Positions 46,558-56,499 of a DNA stretch of 64,000 nt are shown piece after piece. Origin of the DNA: Snodgrassella alvi SCGC AB-598-O02 (GTDB taxonomy: Bacteria > Pseudomonadota > Gammaproteobacteria > Burkholderiales > Neisseriaceae). The translations under genes were made by a program, and so were the position numbers. The DNA is taken from contig JAIL01000258.1 of assembly GCA_000725195.1 (NCBI GenBank), positions 1-64,000 of the forward strand, given 5' to 3'. Below the pieces are notes generated by a model. That model saw only the letters and a program-made list of their open reading frames with translations, made no database searches and was not told where the DNA came from. Numbering within the stretch: position 1 is the first letter of the stretch; each line of letters begins with the position of its first letter.

Positions 46558-49500
46558 TCATGTATCCCATATCACTTTATTTTGCCAATTAGGGTCAAAA
46601 CCATTGGATGCATCGGCTACCGCCATATAATTAGCATAACTTTCGGCTAATAACACTTTCGGCAGGTTATCTAGCTTAATTACGCCATCATGATAACCCG
46701 GTGTTTTACTGAAATAAAGTCTATCAAGTACTGCTAGAATATTTTCTTCAGGTACCATACCACCACTGAAATCAATATGGATATAAATTTTTAAACGGCT
46801 ATAGTATTTGTGGTAACAAAAAAAGCTTTCACCCTCCTGCGCACTTTCACGCTCATAACCCAATTCGGTTAAAATATCACGTAGGGTAAAACTGTCCATT
46901 GACCAACCATAACGATCATTAATGATATTATTTTCAAATTTGTTCATATCCGGTAATGGATGACTAAACTGGTCAAACCAGGAGATTACTTTATAATCTT
47001 TAAGATGCGCTTGCCATTGTGCTATATCTTCACTTGTAAGCAATACTGAATGAGCAACGGTAATAAAATGATGTTGATCAATTGAGATTTCTTCATCTTG
47101 ATTAGTTATTAAGTTGCCATCTTCTGTTGGCCTAAAACTATTGACTATTTGACCATTACTGTCTAATTCCAACCAAACTAAACGTTGAATAAATCGTCCC
47201 ATAATTGGGTGAGATTGCAGATATTGTTGCCAATCTTCCACTCGCCATTGATGCTGAACACACATGGCTTCATAAAAACGACTAATTTGCATAGTGAGTA
47301 ATTGATTAAGCTCTTTTTTATTATTGCTGAACTGTTTTTTTACCTCTTTGACTAATTCAGGGTTTTCGTTTTTGCCTGCTTCAGGTAATGCTTTGATTTT
47401 TTCTCCCTCAGCATTTGTTAATTGCCATTTAAATTGCTCATCTAAACTAGCAGTAAAAGTACGTTCACCATAATCAAGAATTAACAGGCCATTATCATCT
47501 AACCCTGCCGTCGATATGGTGCGATCAGCCAGTTCATCAATAGTCCAGCCTGAACGCTTGGCAATATTTTCTACCAAATATCTGGCCTTTTTTTGAATGG
47601 ATGCTGTGCGATAGTTGGATACTACTAATAATAATAGTTGAATGATCAGCGGATCATCACTGTTTGCTAATGCTTCAAGCATCGCTTCAATTTGTGCTTG
47701 ACGTTGATAATGGTTTTTCATGAACGTGCGTAAGAGAGATACCGCAATTCGACCTTCAATACCACATATTAACGCTAATATTCCTTTTGTTTTGATGGCT
47801 GAACCAGAACAGGTTGCTAATGTCTCTTGTTTAATTTCGTCGAAAACCTGCTCATAAGTAATATCTTTATAGTGACGATAAAATTCTGGATAGTTCTGAT
47901 AATTTAAGATACGTTCTTGCAAGCGTTTATCGGCTTGTAAGCTAGCTACGGCTAGAGCCTCTTCTAACGTTGGATTTAGCGTATCTTGCTTAATAAAACG
48001 TTGTAAAATAAATTCGCCTAATTGTTGCTGACTTTGGATGCTTAACAATCGACTATAAATAGCTAACAGCGCATTAGCTGGATCATTTAATTTAGCTGCT
48101 AATCGAATCCACCACTGAATAATTTGTGGATCAACTGCTTTACCATTACGCCAAGTCAATGAGGGAATTAAGTTAAAATCAAACCAATCTAGTTCGGTTG
48201 GCACTTTACCTTCTAAACCTTTTTGGGCATCAGCCAATAACTTTTTCGGCGTTAAGTGCTGACTAATGTCTTCACCAATTTTTTTCAGCGCCACCAATAT
48301 CGCCGCTTGTAATGTTTCGTGTTTCTCTTTTTTTAGTGCATCATTTAGTGCCTTATGCGAACTTTTTTGTCCTAGCTTAGCCAACCAATTAGCTGCAATA
48401 ATTCGCACCTCTTGTTTAGAGGAGGATAAGGCTTGTTCAACTTGATGATGTATGTTAGGGATCCGTTGTAAAGCATCTTGCGCTACATAACGTAACTGCT
48501 TACTTTCGCCTAAAGCTAACTCAAATAGGTAAGCGACATATTTAACCGGAAGCGTTGGAAATAGCTTTAATATTTTAATGGTAATAATTTTATCAATAAA
48601 ACGAACAAAAAACGGAGCGATTTGAAAAGGGGCAAAACCTAATGCTTGATCAATCAAAAAGTCATTTTCAGCAAAAAAAGGCCATAATTTATTTGGTTCA
48701 TTTTCATAAATATCATAAAAAAAATCACTGTTTAAAAATGGCAGAGCAATTGTATATACAAATTTTTTATTGGGATCGAGCTTTACCATAACATCCGCTA
48801 TTTGTCTAAGATCGGCATTTTTAACCACCTCATAGTTATTGTATAACTTTTTAAAAAAATAAATACTATCTGTAGGGCCAGTTAATTTTTTCATTCTGAA
48901 TAAGTGAAATAAAGAAAATTCAGGTAAATTTGCTAGTCGATTTTTGGTAAATAAAATTCGAAAATCAATACGCTTACCAAGTTTTTTTAATAATGCTGTG
49001 CCATCGATTTTACCATTTATATGATCAAAGATAGTATCGAGAGAATTTAATGTGACCGTTTCCAGATGTTTATAACTTTCTTGATGATATTGCCATGATG
49101 TATTATTTTTTTGGTTTTTCTCTAGCTCATCTTCCATCAATTTTTTATATTCGATAAGGCTTTTGTCGAAATTCTGCTGTAAAATATCAAGCGCCGTTAT
49201 TGGCAATGGTGTGTCACTAATTGGTTCAAATTCAGGAATAACTAAATCTGCTTGCTGTTTAGCTGCATTGGCACTTGCCAAACACAATAAAGCACTTTCA
49301 AGAGCAGCAATAACTGTTTTATTGGTTTCGTTAGCTAAAGCTTGCTGTAAAATTGTCGATTCAGAAATAATTCGAGAAAGTAATATTGCGGCATTAGCAC
49401 GCTCATTTACCGAGCCAGAAGTTAAAAAGTGTTGTAATTGGAGTTGAATCAGCTCATGTGGTAAGTTAAATAGTATTCCTGTGGCTAATTGACTCACCTG

Positions 49501-50292
49501 TTTGCAAGTATTTAACGCCTGCATGGCAATAAAATCAACCAGTTGTAACTGAAATTCTGGATATCGTTGAATATATCTAAGTTGTTCTACCTGCCCCCCA
49601 GGCGCCAGTCCCAGTGAAGGGAGTTGTTTAAATAATTCAATTCGTTCTTGAATATAGGTCAATAATCCATTCAACCGAGTAAAATTTCGGAAGAAATCAA
49701 AACGATCAGCAGCAACATTTTGACGGTCAAAAATCACAAATAGCAACTTTTCGCCTAATCCTGCTTGTTCAATTTCAAGAAATTGATGTAATTGTTGTGC
49801 TGACCGATTTTCACGCTCAACAATTTCTTTTTTGTGCCAATTAGGACAAGATAATGTAGTAATGAGTCCATCATATAACAAACAGATAAACCATGATGGG
49901 AGTTGTTCGCTTGTATGTTTAATAAAACTTGAATGGTCAAATAAAGTAGCAAAAACTCGGGCAAATCGAATTATCTGTTCTGGTGTATAAGCATCCGTCC
50001 AAAGCTTATAAAAATTAACACGAGCTTGTAATGGCGGATGAATTTTGACATAAGAATCTACATTATGTAATTCTGCTGGTCTCTGTAATAATTCATAAAT
50101 GTTGGTAAAGTTATTCGGCACTTGGCATAACTTATCAAAATCAGCTAACACAGCAAGTTCTTCACCATGCAAGATATATTGCGTGATCCTCTCTGGTAAA
50201 GATTTATCCAGTTCACTTAATGGGTTAAAGATAGTGGTAATTAACTGGTCAGATATCAGTAGACTTGTTGAGAATTGTTCTGTTTTTTTCAT
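46558..50292 (-). CDS. DUF4132 (MolR/YehI-like) giant protein, copy B
   Basis: This is a 1,244-aa paralog of copies A and C along its whole length. It has the same helical N-terminus (QLITTIFNPLSELDKSLPER), HEAT-like region (VRIIAANWLAKLGQKSSHKALNDALKKEKHETLQAAILVALKKIGE) and DUF4132 (ADRTISTAGLDDNGLLILDYGERTF, RFYEAMCVQHQWRVEDWQQYLQSHPI). ATG 50292 is chosen because MKKTEQ matches the start of copy A and AAGGA precedes it; ATG 50310 is possible. It is closer to A than to C. Its end (NKVIWDT) is three residues longer than A's. It has no full moxR partner of its own, but lies in line with A and C on the same strand. Confidence 0.83.
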   Translation of the reverse strand: MKKTEQFSTSLLISDQLITTIFNPLSELDKSLPERITQYILHGEELAVLADFDKLCQVPNNFTNIYELLQRPAELHNVDSYVKIHPPLQARVNFYKLWTDAYTPEQIIRFARVFATLFDHSSFIKHTSEQLPSWFICLLYDGLITTLSCPNWHKKEIVERENRSAQQLHQFLEIEQAGLGEKLLFVIFDRQNVAADRFDFFRNFTRLNGLLTYIQERIELFKQLPSLGLAPGGQVEQLRYIQRYPEFQLQLVDFIAMQALNTCKQVSQLATGILFNLPHELIQLQLQHFLTSGSVNERANAAILLSRIISESTILQQALANETNKTVIAALESALLCLASANAAKQQADLVIPEFEPISDTPLPITALDILQQNFDKSLIEYKKLMEDELEKNQKNNTSWQYHQESYKHLETVTLNSLDTIFDHINGKIDGTALLKKLGKRIDFRILFTKNRLANLPEFSLFHLFRMKKLTGPTDSIYFFKKLYNNYEVVKNADLRQIADVMVKLDPNKKFVYTIALPFLNSDFFYDIYENEPNKLWPFFAENDFLIDQALGFAPFQIAPFFVRFIDKIITIKILKLFPTLPVKYVAYLFELALGESKQLRYVAQDALQRIPNIHHQVEQALSSSKQEVRIIAANWLAKLGQKSSHKALNDALKKEKHETLQAAILVALKKIGEDISQHLTPKKLLADAQKGLEGKVPTELDWFDFNLIPSLTWRNGKAVDPQIIQWWIRLAAKLNDPANALLAIYSRLLSIQSQQQLGEFILQRFIKQDTLNPTLEEALAVASLQADKRLQERILNYQNYPEFYRHYKDITYEQVFDEIKQETLATCSGSAIKTKGILALICGIEGRIAVSLLRTFMKNHYQRQAQIEAMLEALANSDDPLIIQLLLLVVSNYRTASIQKKARYLVENIAKRSGWTIDELADRTISTAGLDDNGLLILDYGERTFTASLDEQFKWQLTNAEGEKIKALPEAGKNENPELVKEVKKQFSNNKKELNQLLTMQISRFYEAMCVQHQWRVEDWQQYLQSHPIMGRFIQRLVWLELDSNGQIVNSFRPTEDGNLITNQDEEISIDQHHFITVAHSVLLTSEDIAQWQAHLKDYKVISWFDQFSHPLPDMNKFENNIINDRYGWSMDSFTLRDILTELGYERESAQEGESFFCYHKYYSRLKIYIHIDFSGGMVPEENILAVLDRLYFSKTPGYHDGVIKLDNLPKVLLAESYANYMAVADASNGFDPNWQNKVIWDT

Positions 50293-50379
50293 AGTCCTTA
50301 GTTTTTCCATTAAGGTTGAAATCTTTGGTATTTATTTATAATCAATTGTTATAGTGATTTAACATTGCTAAAAAAATGA

Positions 50380-50452
50380 TGTTTGATAATAACTACGCCA
50401 GATAAACGTTCTTGTGCAGTTAATCGTATTTCTTGTTTCTGATTTCACATCT
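50380..50452 (-). pseudogene. moxR remnant with the middle deleted
   Basis: On the plus strand 50380-50404 reads TTGATAATAACTACGCCAGATA and matches 41043-41065, the 3' end of the moxR gene, with one gap. Next to it, 50405-50452 (CGTTCTTGTGCAGTTAATCG, then TCTTGTTTCTGATTT) matches 42072-42120, the 5' end of moxR. About one kilobase of the gene between these ends is gone. A second moxR copy therefore once stood here, behind DUF4132 copy A, and has been reduced to its two ends. Confidence 0.75.
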
Positions 50453-50507
50453 TTAATCCTTTCTATCCAAATCAAATTTACTTGTTATTATATTTATTCT
50501 TTGTTTA

Positions 50508-50633
50508 TCATGGATTTAGATCATCAGGAACCATGACATCTTTGCCATATACAATATAATGACAAATTTGTTCAAGCATTGACTGTTCTAATTTATGTAA
50601 ACCGGCAACGCAATCAAGAATAACCTGATCCAA
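50508..50633 (-). pseudogene. remnant resembling a DUF4132 N-terminus (between A and B)
   Basis: A 41-codon minus-strand frame (LDQVILDCVAGLHKLEQSML, then EQICHYIVYGKDVMVPDDLNP) lies just past the stop of copy A. It is clearly related to the fragment after copy B (46429-46557), and loosely to the DUF4132 N-terminus. It has no ATG or ribosome site. The repeated place, right behind a DUF4132 stop, suggests both fragments were carried by the same duplication unit. Confidence 0.55.
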
Positions 50634-50649
50634 AAGGTTAAACTATTTT

Positions 50650-53600
50650 TTACCATATTAGTTTATCTTTCCAATTAGGATCAAAACCACTACTAGCATT
50701 TGCCACTGCCATATAATCAGCATAGCCTTCTGCGAGTAACACTTGGGGTAATTTATCTAGCGCAATTGCTCTATCTTTGAAACCTTTTTTATTGCTGAAA
50801 TAAAGGTTAAAGAGTACTGCTGGGATATTTTCTTCCGGTAGCATGCTACCACTGAATTCAATATTGATATGAATATTTAGACTGTCAAAATATTTATGAT
50901 AACCAAAAAAACATCCTTCATCTTCAATAATGTCACGCATATAACCCAATTTGGTTAAAATACCACGTAGGGTAAAACTGTCCGTTAACCAGCCTAAACG
51001 ATCATCAATAATGCCATCTTTAAATTTGCTCATATCCGGTAATGGATGACTAAACTGCTCAAACAATGGGTTTATTTTGTAATCTTTAAGATGCTTCTGC
51101 CATAGTACTACATCTTCAATTGACAGTAACACTGAATGAGCAACGGTAATAGAATGATTTTGATCTAGTAAGATCTCTTCATCTTGATTGGTTATTAAAC
51201 TGCCATCTTCAGCTGGCCTAAAACTATTAACTATTTGACCATTATTGTTTAATTCCAGCCACACTAAACGCTGAATCAATCGTCCCACAATTGGATGTGG
51301 TTGCAGATATTTTTGCCAATCGTTCACTTTCCATTGACGCTGAACACACATGGCTTCGTAAAAGCGGTTAATTTGCATAGTAAGCAATTGGCTCAGCTCT
51401 TTTTTACTGTTGCTAAATTGTTTTTTGGCTTGTTTGACAAGTTCTGAATTTTCGCTTTTACGTGCCTCGGGTAATACTTTAATCTTTTCTCCCTCTGCAT
51501 TTTTCAATTGCCATTTAAACTGCTCGTCTAAACTAGCAGTAAAGGTACGCTCACCGTAATCAAGAATTAACAAGCCATTATCATCTAAGCCTGCGGTCGA
51601 TATGGTGCGGTCTGCCAGTTCATCTGTGCTCCAGCCTGTACGCTGGGCAATACTTTCTGCCAAGTATTTAGCCTTTTCTTGAATGGATGCCATCCGATAG
51701 CGACGAGCTAATGACAATAATAGTTGAATGATCAGCGGATCATCACTGTTTGCCAGTGGTTCAAGCATTGCTTCAATTTGTGCTCGACGTTGATAATGAT
51801 TTTTCATATAACTGCGCAAGATAGATACTGCAAAAGAGCCCTCAATACCGCAGGTTAACGCTAATATTCCTTTTGTTTTAATGGCTGAGCCAAGATAAGT
51901 TGCTAATGTTTCTTTTTTAATTTCGTCAAAAACCTGCTCATAAGTAATATTTTTATAGTAAGAATAAAACTCCGGATAGCGCTGATAATTTAAAATATAT
52001 TGTTGCAAGCGTTTATCGGCTTGCGAATTGGCTTCGGCTTCAGCCTCCTCTAAAGTTGGTGTTCGGGTATCTTGGTTGATAAAACTTTGCAAAATGAATT
52101 CGCCTAATTGTTGCTGACTTTGGGTGCTTAACAATCGAGTATAAATGATTAATAGTGGATGACTAGGATCTTTTAATTTGACCGCTAAGCAGATCCACCA
52201 CTGAATAATTTGTCGATCAACTTTATCACCATTTTGCCAAGTTAAAGTGGGTAATAAGTTAAAATCAAACCAATTAAGATCGGTGGGTATTTTACCTTTT
52301 AAACCTTTTTGAGCATCAGCCAATAACTTTTTCGGGGTTAAGTGCTGACTAATGTCTTCACCAATTTTTTCTAGTGCCACCAATATCGCTGCTTGTACTG
52401 TTTCGCGTTTTTCTTTTTTTAAAGCATTATTTAAAGCCTTAATTGAGCTTTTTTGTCCTAACTCAGCCAACCAATTAGCTACGGCAATACGCACTTCTTG
52501 TTTAGGAGAGGATAAAGCTTGTTCAACTTGATTATGTATATTGGGGATCAGCTTTAAGGCATCTTGCGCCGCATAACGTATCTGCTTACTTTCGCCTAAA
52601 GCTAATTCAAATAAGTAAGCAACATATTTAGCTGGAATAGTTGGAAAGAGTTGTAATATTTTTATGGCACAAACTTTATCGATACAATTATAAGAAGATT
52701 GATTGATTTGAAGAGGAGCAAAACCCAATGCTTGATCAATTAAAAATTCATTTTCAGCAAAAAAAGCCCATAATTTATATGGCTCATTTTCATAAATGTC
52801 ATGAAAAGCATCACTGGTTAAAAATGGCAGAGCAATTGCATATTCAACTTGTGAATAGGAATTGAGTTTGACCATGACATCAGCTAATTGTCTCAGATCG
52901 AATTTTTTAACCACGTCATAGTTATTGTATAATCTTTTAAAATAATAATTACTATCTGAAGGGTCAATTAATTCTCTCATTCGAAATAAGTGAAATAAAG
53001 AAAATTCAGGTAAATTTGATAATCGATTTTTAGTCAGTAAAAATCGAAAATCAATATCTTTATTAATTTTATCCAATAATGCGGATCGATTGATTTTACC
53101 ATCCAAATATTCAAAGATATTATCCAGGGATTTTGATGTGACCGTTTTCAACGATTTATAACTGTTTTGATAATAATCCAATGCCCATGATTTATTCTTT
53201 TCTTTATTTTCCTCTAGTTCCTTTTGCATCAATTTTTTACATTCGATAAGGAAATCGTCAAAATTTTGCTGTAAAACATCACGAGCACTTATTGGCAATG
53301 GCGTGTCACTAAGAGGTTTAAAATCAGGGATAACTAAATCAGCTTGTTGTTTGGCTGCATTGGCACTTTCCAATCTTGATAAAGCATTTTCAATGGTAGC
53401 AATAACTGTTTTATTGGTTTCGTTAGCCAAAGCCTCTTGTAAAATTATCGGTTCAGAAATGATTCGAGAGAGCAATATTGTTGCATTAACACGTTGCTTG
53501 ACTGAGCCTAAAGTTAGAAAATATTTTAATTGATGTTGAACCAGCCCCAGTGGTTGACTTAATAGTATTTCTGTAGCAAGTTTACTCACCTGCTTTGAAG

Positions 53601-54384
53601 TGTTTAATGCCTGCATTGCCAGAAAATCAACCAATTGCAAACTTAGTTCAGGGTATTTATGAATGTAGTTAAGTTGTTCTAGCTGTCCCAAAAGCGCCAA
53701 ACCGCGTAAGGGAAGTTGCTTAAAAAATTCAAGGTGATCTTGGATATAATTCAATAACCCATTCAACCGAGTAAAATATTGAAAGTAATTACAATGATAT
53801 TCAGGAATATTATGACGGTCAAAAATTGCGAATAGCAAATTCTCGCCTAATCCTGCTTGTTCAACTTCAAGAAATTGATGTAATTGTTGTACCGACCAAT
53901 TTTCACGGTCATCAATTTTGTCTTCGTTTTCACCAAAAAATGGTAAGGTAGTAATCAGCCCATCATATAACAAATAGATAAGCCATGATGGGATTTGCTC
54001 GCTTACGCGTTTAGTAAAACGTAAATGTTCACACAAGGTGGCTAAAACACGGGCAAATCGAATAATTTGTTCTGGTGTATAAGCCTCAGTCCACAGTTTA
54101 TAAAATTTAATCCGAGCATGTAACGACGGATGAATTTTGTCGTAGTTATCTAAACTATAAAAATCTGCTGGTCTTTGCAATAATTCATAAATTTTGTCAA
54201 AATTATTCGGTATTTGGCATAATTTATCAAAATCAACTAACACAGCAACTTCATCACCCTCTAAGATATATTTTGTTATCCGTGTTGGTAAAGAATTATC
54301 CAGCTCACTTAATGGTTTGAAAATAGTGGTAATTAATTGTTGTGATAAGAATGGCTTAGTTAATAACTGTTTTGTTTTTTTCAT
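50650..54384 (-). CDS. DUF4132 (MolR/YehI-like) giant protein, copy A
   Basis: The 1,244-aa first gene of the locus. It shares the three-part layout: helical N-terminus (MKKTKQLLTKPFLSQQLITT, TSKQVSKLATEILLSQPLGL), HEAT-like region (VRIAVANWLAELGQKSSIKALNNALKKEKRETVQAAILVALEKIGE) and DUF4132 (ADRTISTAGLDDNGLLILDYGERTF, RFYEAMCVQRQWKVNDWQKYLQPHPIVGRL). It ends FDPNWKDKLIW, the same ending type as copy C (NWKEKLEW). No good ribosome site precedes the ATG. As the promoter-proximal gene it may set expression of the whole locus. Copies differ most in the region between the HEAT-like part and the N-terminus, as expected for a part facing a variable target. Confidence 0.83.
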   Translation of the reverse strand: MKKTKQLLTKPFLSQQLITTIFKPLSELDNSLPTRITKYILEGDEVAVLVDFDKLCQIPNNFDKIYELLQRPADFYSLDNYDKIHPSLHARIKFYKLWTEAYTPEQIIRFARVLATLCEHLRFTKRVSEQIPSWLIYLLYDGLITTLPFFGENEDKIDDRENWSVQQLHQFLEVEQAGLGENLLFAIFDRHNIPEYHCNYFQYFTRLNGLLNYIQDHLEFFKQLPLRGLALLGQLEQLNYIHKYPELSLQLVDFLAMQALNTSKQVSKLATEILLSQPLGLVQHQLKYFLTLGSVKQRVNATILLSRIISEPIILQEALANETNKTVIATIENALSRLESANAAKQQADLVIPDFKPLSDTPLPISARDVLQQNFDDFLIECKKLMQKELEENKEKNKSWALDYYQNSYKSLKTVTSKSLDNIFEYLDGKINRSALLDKINKDIDFRFLLTKNRLSNLPEFSLFHLFRMRELIDPSDSNYYFKRLYNNYDVVKKFDLRQLADVMVKLNSYSQVEYAIALPFLTSDAFHDIYENEPYKLWAFFAENEFLIDQALGFAPLQINQSSYNCIDKVCAIKILQLFPTIPAKYVAYLFELALGESKQIRYAAQDALKLIPNIHNQVEQALSSPKQEVRIAVANWLAELGQKSSIKALNNALKKEKRETVQAAILVALEKIGEDISQHLTPKKLLADAQKGLKGKIPTDLNWFDFNLLPTLTWQNGDKVDRQIIQWWICLAVKLKDPSHPLLIIYTRLLSTQSQQQLGEFILQSFINQDTRTPTLEEAEAEANSQADKRLQQYILNYQRYPEFYSYYKNITYEQVFDEIKKETLATYLGSAIKTKGILALTCGIEGSFAVSILRSYMKNHYQRRAQIEAMLEPLANSDDPLIIQLLLSLARRYRMASIQEKAKYLAESIAQRTGWSTDELADRTISTAGLDDNGLLILDYGERTFTASLDEQFKWQLKNAEGEKIKVLPEARKSENSELVKQAKKQFSNSKKELSQLLTMQINRFYEAMCVQRQWKVNDWQKYLQPHPIVGRLIQRLVWLELNNNGQIVNSFRPAEDGSLITNQDEEILLDQNHSITVAHSVLLSIEDVVLWQKHLKDYKINPLFEQFSHPLPDMSKFKDGIIDDRLGWLTDSFTLRGILTKLGYMRDIIEDEGCFFGYHKYFDSLNIHINIEFSGSMLPEENIPAVLFNLYFSNKKGFKDRAIALDKLPQVLLAEGYADYMAVANASSGFDPNWKDKLIW

Positions 54385-54863
54385 ATTTTATTGCTTATCT
54401 TTAATGATCAAATCTTTGATATGCCTTGTAATTACAATATATTTGTAACATTTAATTGCTACTCGTCTTAATTTAATTTTACCATTTAAAAATATATAGA
54501 ACGATTCAAATTCTTGCAATTCACTTATTTAGGGGGAAGGGTAGTGATAGATTAGATGAATTGATTTAAATAAATTGTTGGCGAGACAAATAGATAGAGT
54601 AAATTATTTAAAATTTAATATAATGTAAATTTGAGTGCAGAATTGCCAGAAAATTATTGATACATAAAATTTTCATAATAAATTTAATATATTTAGAAAA
54701 CTATTTCTAATAGGTAATGAAAGTTATTTTTTTGATAATTTATTTTATATTAATTCAAAAATTATTGCTCGTTATCTGGAAAATAAACTGTTATGATAGT
54801 AATTATGTTACATAAATATAGCTGCTCTGAATAAATTTATATTTTTATATTGAAAGGTAAATC
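54385..54863. other. intergenic, AT-rich, divergent promoters
   Basis: This 480-base gap lies upstream of both the DUF4132 locus and a small secreted-protein gene, so it should hold two promoters. It is extremely AT-rich. Apart from a GGGGGAAGGG run at about 54532-54542 I see no structure, repeat or operator. Confidence 0.45.
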
Positions 54864-55097
54864 ATGAAAATCAAAACAATAAATCATTTAACCATGTCAA
54901 TATTATTATCTTTTTCTGTAGTAGTTGCTGACGCTTATAAACCATCTAATTTTGACAAAATTCAACTAAAACATAAATGTGAAAATGAACTATCCTCATC
55001 TTTTAGAGATTTTGCCGGTACACCTAGTTGTGATAAATTAAAAAGAATTGAGATTCAAGAAAATCAGCCATCTATCCCAGTAAAAATGGAAAATTAA
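54864..55097 (+). CDS. small exported protein, unknown
   Basis: The 77-aa product has a signal peptide (MKIKTINHLTMSILLSFSVVVADA) and a short mature part of about 53 residues with two cysteines (KHKCENELSSSF and TPSCDKLKRIE) that could form one disulfide. AAAGG lies seven bases before the ATG. I do not recognise the family. It is divergent from the DUF4132 locus and convergent with the histidine kinase gene. Confidence 0.6.
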   Translation: MKIKTINHLTMSILLSFSVVVADAYKPSNFDKIQLKHKCENELSSSFRDFAGTPSCDKLKRIEIQENQPSIPVKMEN

Positions 55098-55128
55098 TGA
55101 ATTAATGAAAAAGGTAATTTTAGACAAA

Positions 55129-56499
55129 TTATTTTTGCTTTGTATGAAATAAAAAAACCTGAAATTCAGCAGAATTATTTTGCATGTTTTCAATGTTTTT
55201 GATTTGCATATCAAGTCCATGTAATTTGGCTATGCTTTCAGCAATAGATAATCCTAAGCCACTACCAATTCTGTCCTGTCCGGCGGGACGATAAAAGCGT
55301 TCACGTAAACGGTTTAATTTTTCCTTATTCATTTTCTTACTTGGATTAGTAATGTTAATGTAATTTGCTGCTAAAGTTATAGTTATGATGCTACCTGTAG
55401 GACTATAGCGTACAGCGTTATCAAGTAAATTACGTATAAGAATAATGAGAAGTGCTGAATCACCAAAAATAGGTAGTGCATCTGTATTCGTAGTCACTAA
55501 ACATTGACGTTGAATACGACAGTGTCGTTCTCTAGCCAGTAATTGGACATTTTCAATTGCTTCATTGCTAATTTCAAGCCAATTTACCATATTGGGATAG
55601 GGTGGTACGGATAACGGATCCAAGCGAGAAAGAATCAACAGTTGATCAACCAAATGAACTGAACGATCAATACTGTTCTGAATGTGACGTACCCGCAAAA
55701 GTTGTTGGTCATTTAAATCTGTTAATGTTAAAACTTCTGTTTGCACTTTAAGGGCGGTGAGAGGGCTACGTAATTCATGCGCCGCATCAGCTGTGAAACG
55801 AAGTTCACGGGCACGGGTTTGTTCGATACGCTGAAATAGATCATTGAGTGCATTAATAATGGGTTGTATTTCTGTTGGTGTTGCATTTGAAAGAGGAGTA
55901 ATGCTATTTGGTTTTCGTTGAGATAAAGTTTGAGCCAATTCGCTCAATGGTTGTGTACCACGTTTTACTGCCCAGACTATTAACCATAACAATAAAGGTA
56001 ATGCTAATATCGACACTGCTAATTGGGACCAGACAGCACGCAAAACTGTTTGTAGTCTCTCATGCTTACTAAAAGAAACGGCTACCTTAAGTTGTAGGGA
56101 TGGATTTTCCAAATAAAAAATACGCCAGCCTCGCCTTTGCCACCACTTGCCCTGATTAATAAAGCCTTGATAATTGCTTAAATACGGAATATTTTCTCCC
56201 GTTTTATCTGCATGTATTAATTTCCCTCGATACCAGATGGCGTATCCTGATTCTTTACTATCAATGAGACCTCGTTGTGAAGCAGGAATGGATGGCAGGG
56301 TAGGATAAAAGCTGGTATTAGGGTTAATTGGTGTGTGCATTAATCTTTGGGCTAACTGACTCATTTGTGTATCACCTACTTCATTAATCTCATGCATGAC
56401 AGCTAATGCGCTGATAATAGCCGTGAAAATCCACAACAATGGTAAGGTGAAAGATAGATAAATCAGGAGACGCTTGCTTATGGCTGTGGTCGACTTCAT
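55129..56499 (-). CDS. sensor histidine kinase, PmrB/QseC-like
   Basis: The 456-aa inner-membrane kinase has two membrane segments (about residues 10-32 and 157-178) flanking a periplasmic sensor of about 125 residues, then a HAMP-like linker, the H-box FTADAAHELRSPLTALKVQ, N-box LIRNLLDNAVRYSPTG and G-box DRIGSGLGLSIAESIAKLHG. It phosphorylates the response regulator encoded just upstream, whose stop overlaps its ATG by four bases. The link to eptA across the divergent promoter suggests a PmrB-type role, sensing cations or antimicrobial peptides; QseC is the closest alternative name. Confidence 0.88.
   Translation of the reverse strand: MKSTTAISKRLLIYLSFTLPLLWIFTAIISALAVMHEINEVGDTQMSQLAQRLMHTPINPNTSFYPTLPSIPASQRGLIDSKESGYAIWYRGKLIHADKTGENIPYLSNYQGFINQGKWWQRRGWRIFYLENPSLQLKVAVSFSKHERLQTVLRAVWSQLAVSILALPLLLWLIVWAVKRGTQPLSELAQTLSQRKPNSITPLSNATPTEIQPIINALNDLFQRIEQTRARELRFTADAAHELRSPLTALKVQTEVLTLTDLNDQQLLRVRHIQNSIDRSVHLVDQLLILSRLDPLSVPPYPNMVNWLEISNEAIENVQLLARERHCRIQRQCLVTTNTDALPIFGDSALLIILIRNLLDNAVRYSPTGSIITITLAANYINITNPSKKMNKEKLNRLRERFYRPAGQDRIGSGLGLSIAESIAKLHGLDMQIKNIENMQNNSAEFQVFLFHTKQK

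Noticed and set aside
49163..49447. Plus-strand 94-aa frame inside DUF4132 copy B
   Set aside because: Related shadow frames exist at the same place in copies A and C (53303, 44878), which only reflects the conservation of the real gene on the other strand.
35128..54384. Calling the locus a proven anti-phage system
   Set aside because: No nuclease, toxin or integrase is visible and no genome-island border was found; the defence idea rests only on the MoxR-VWA layout.
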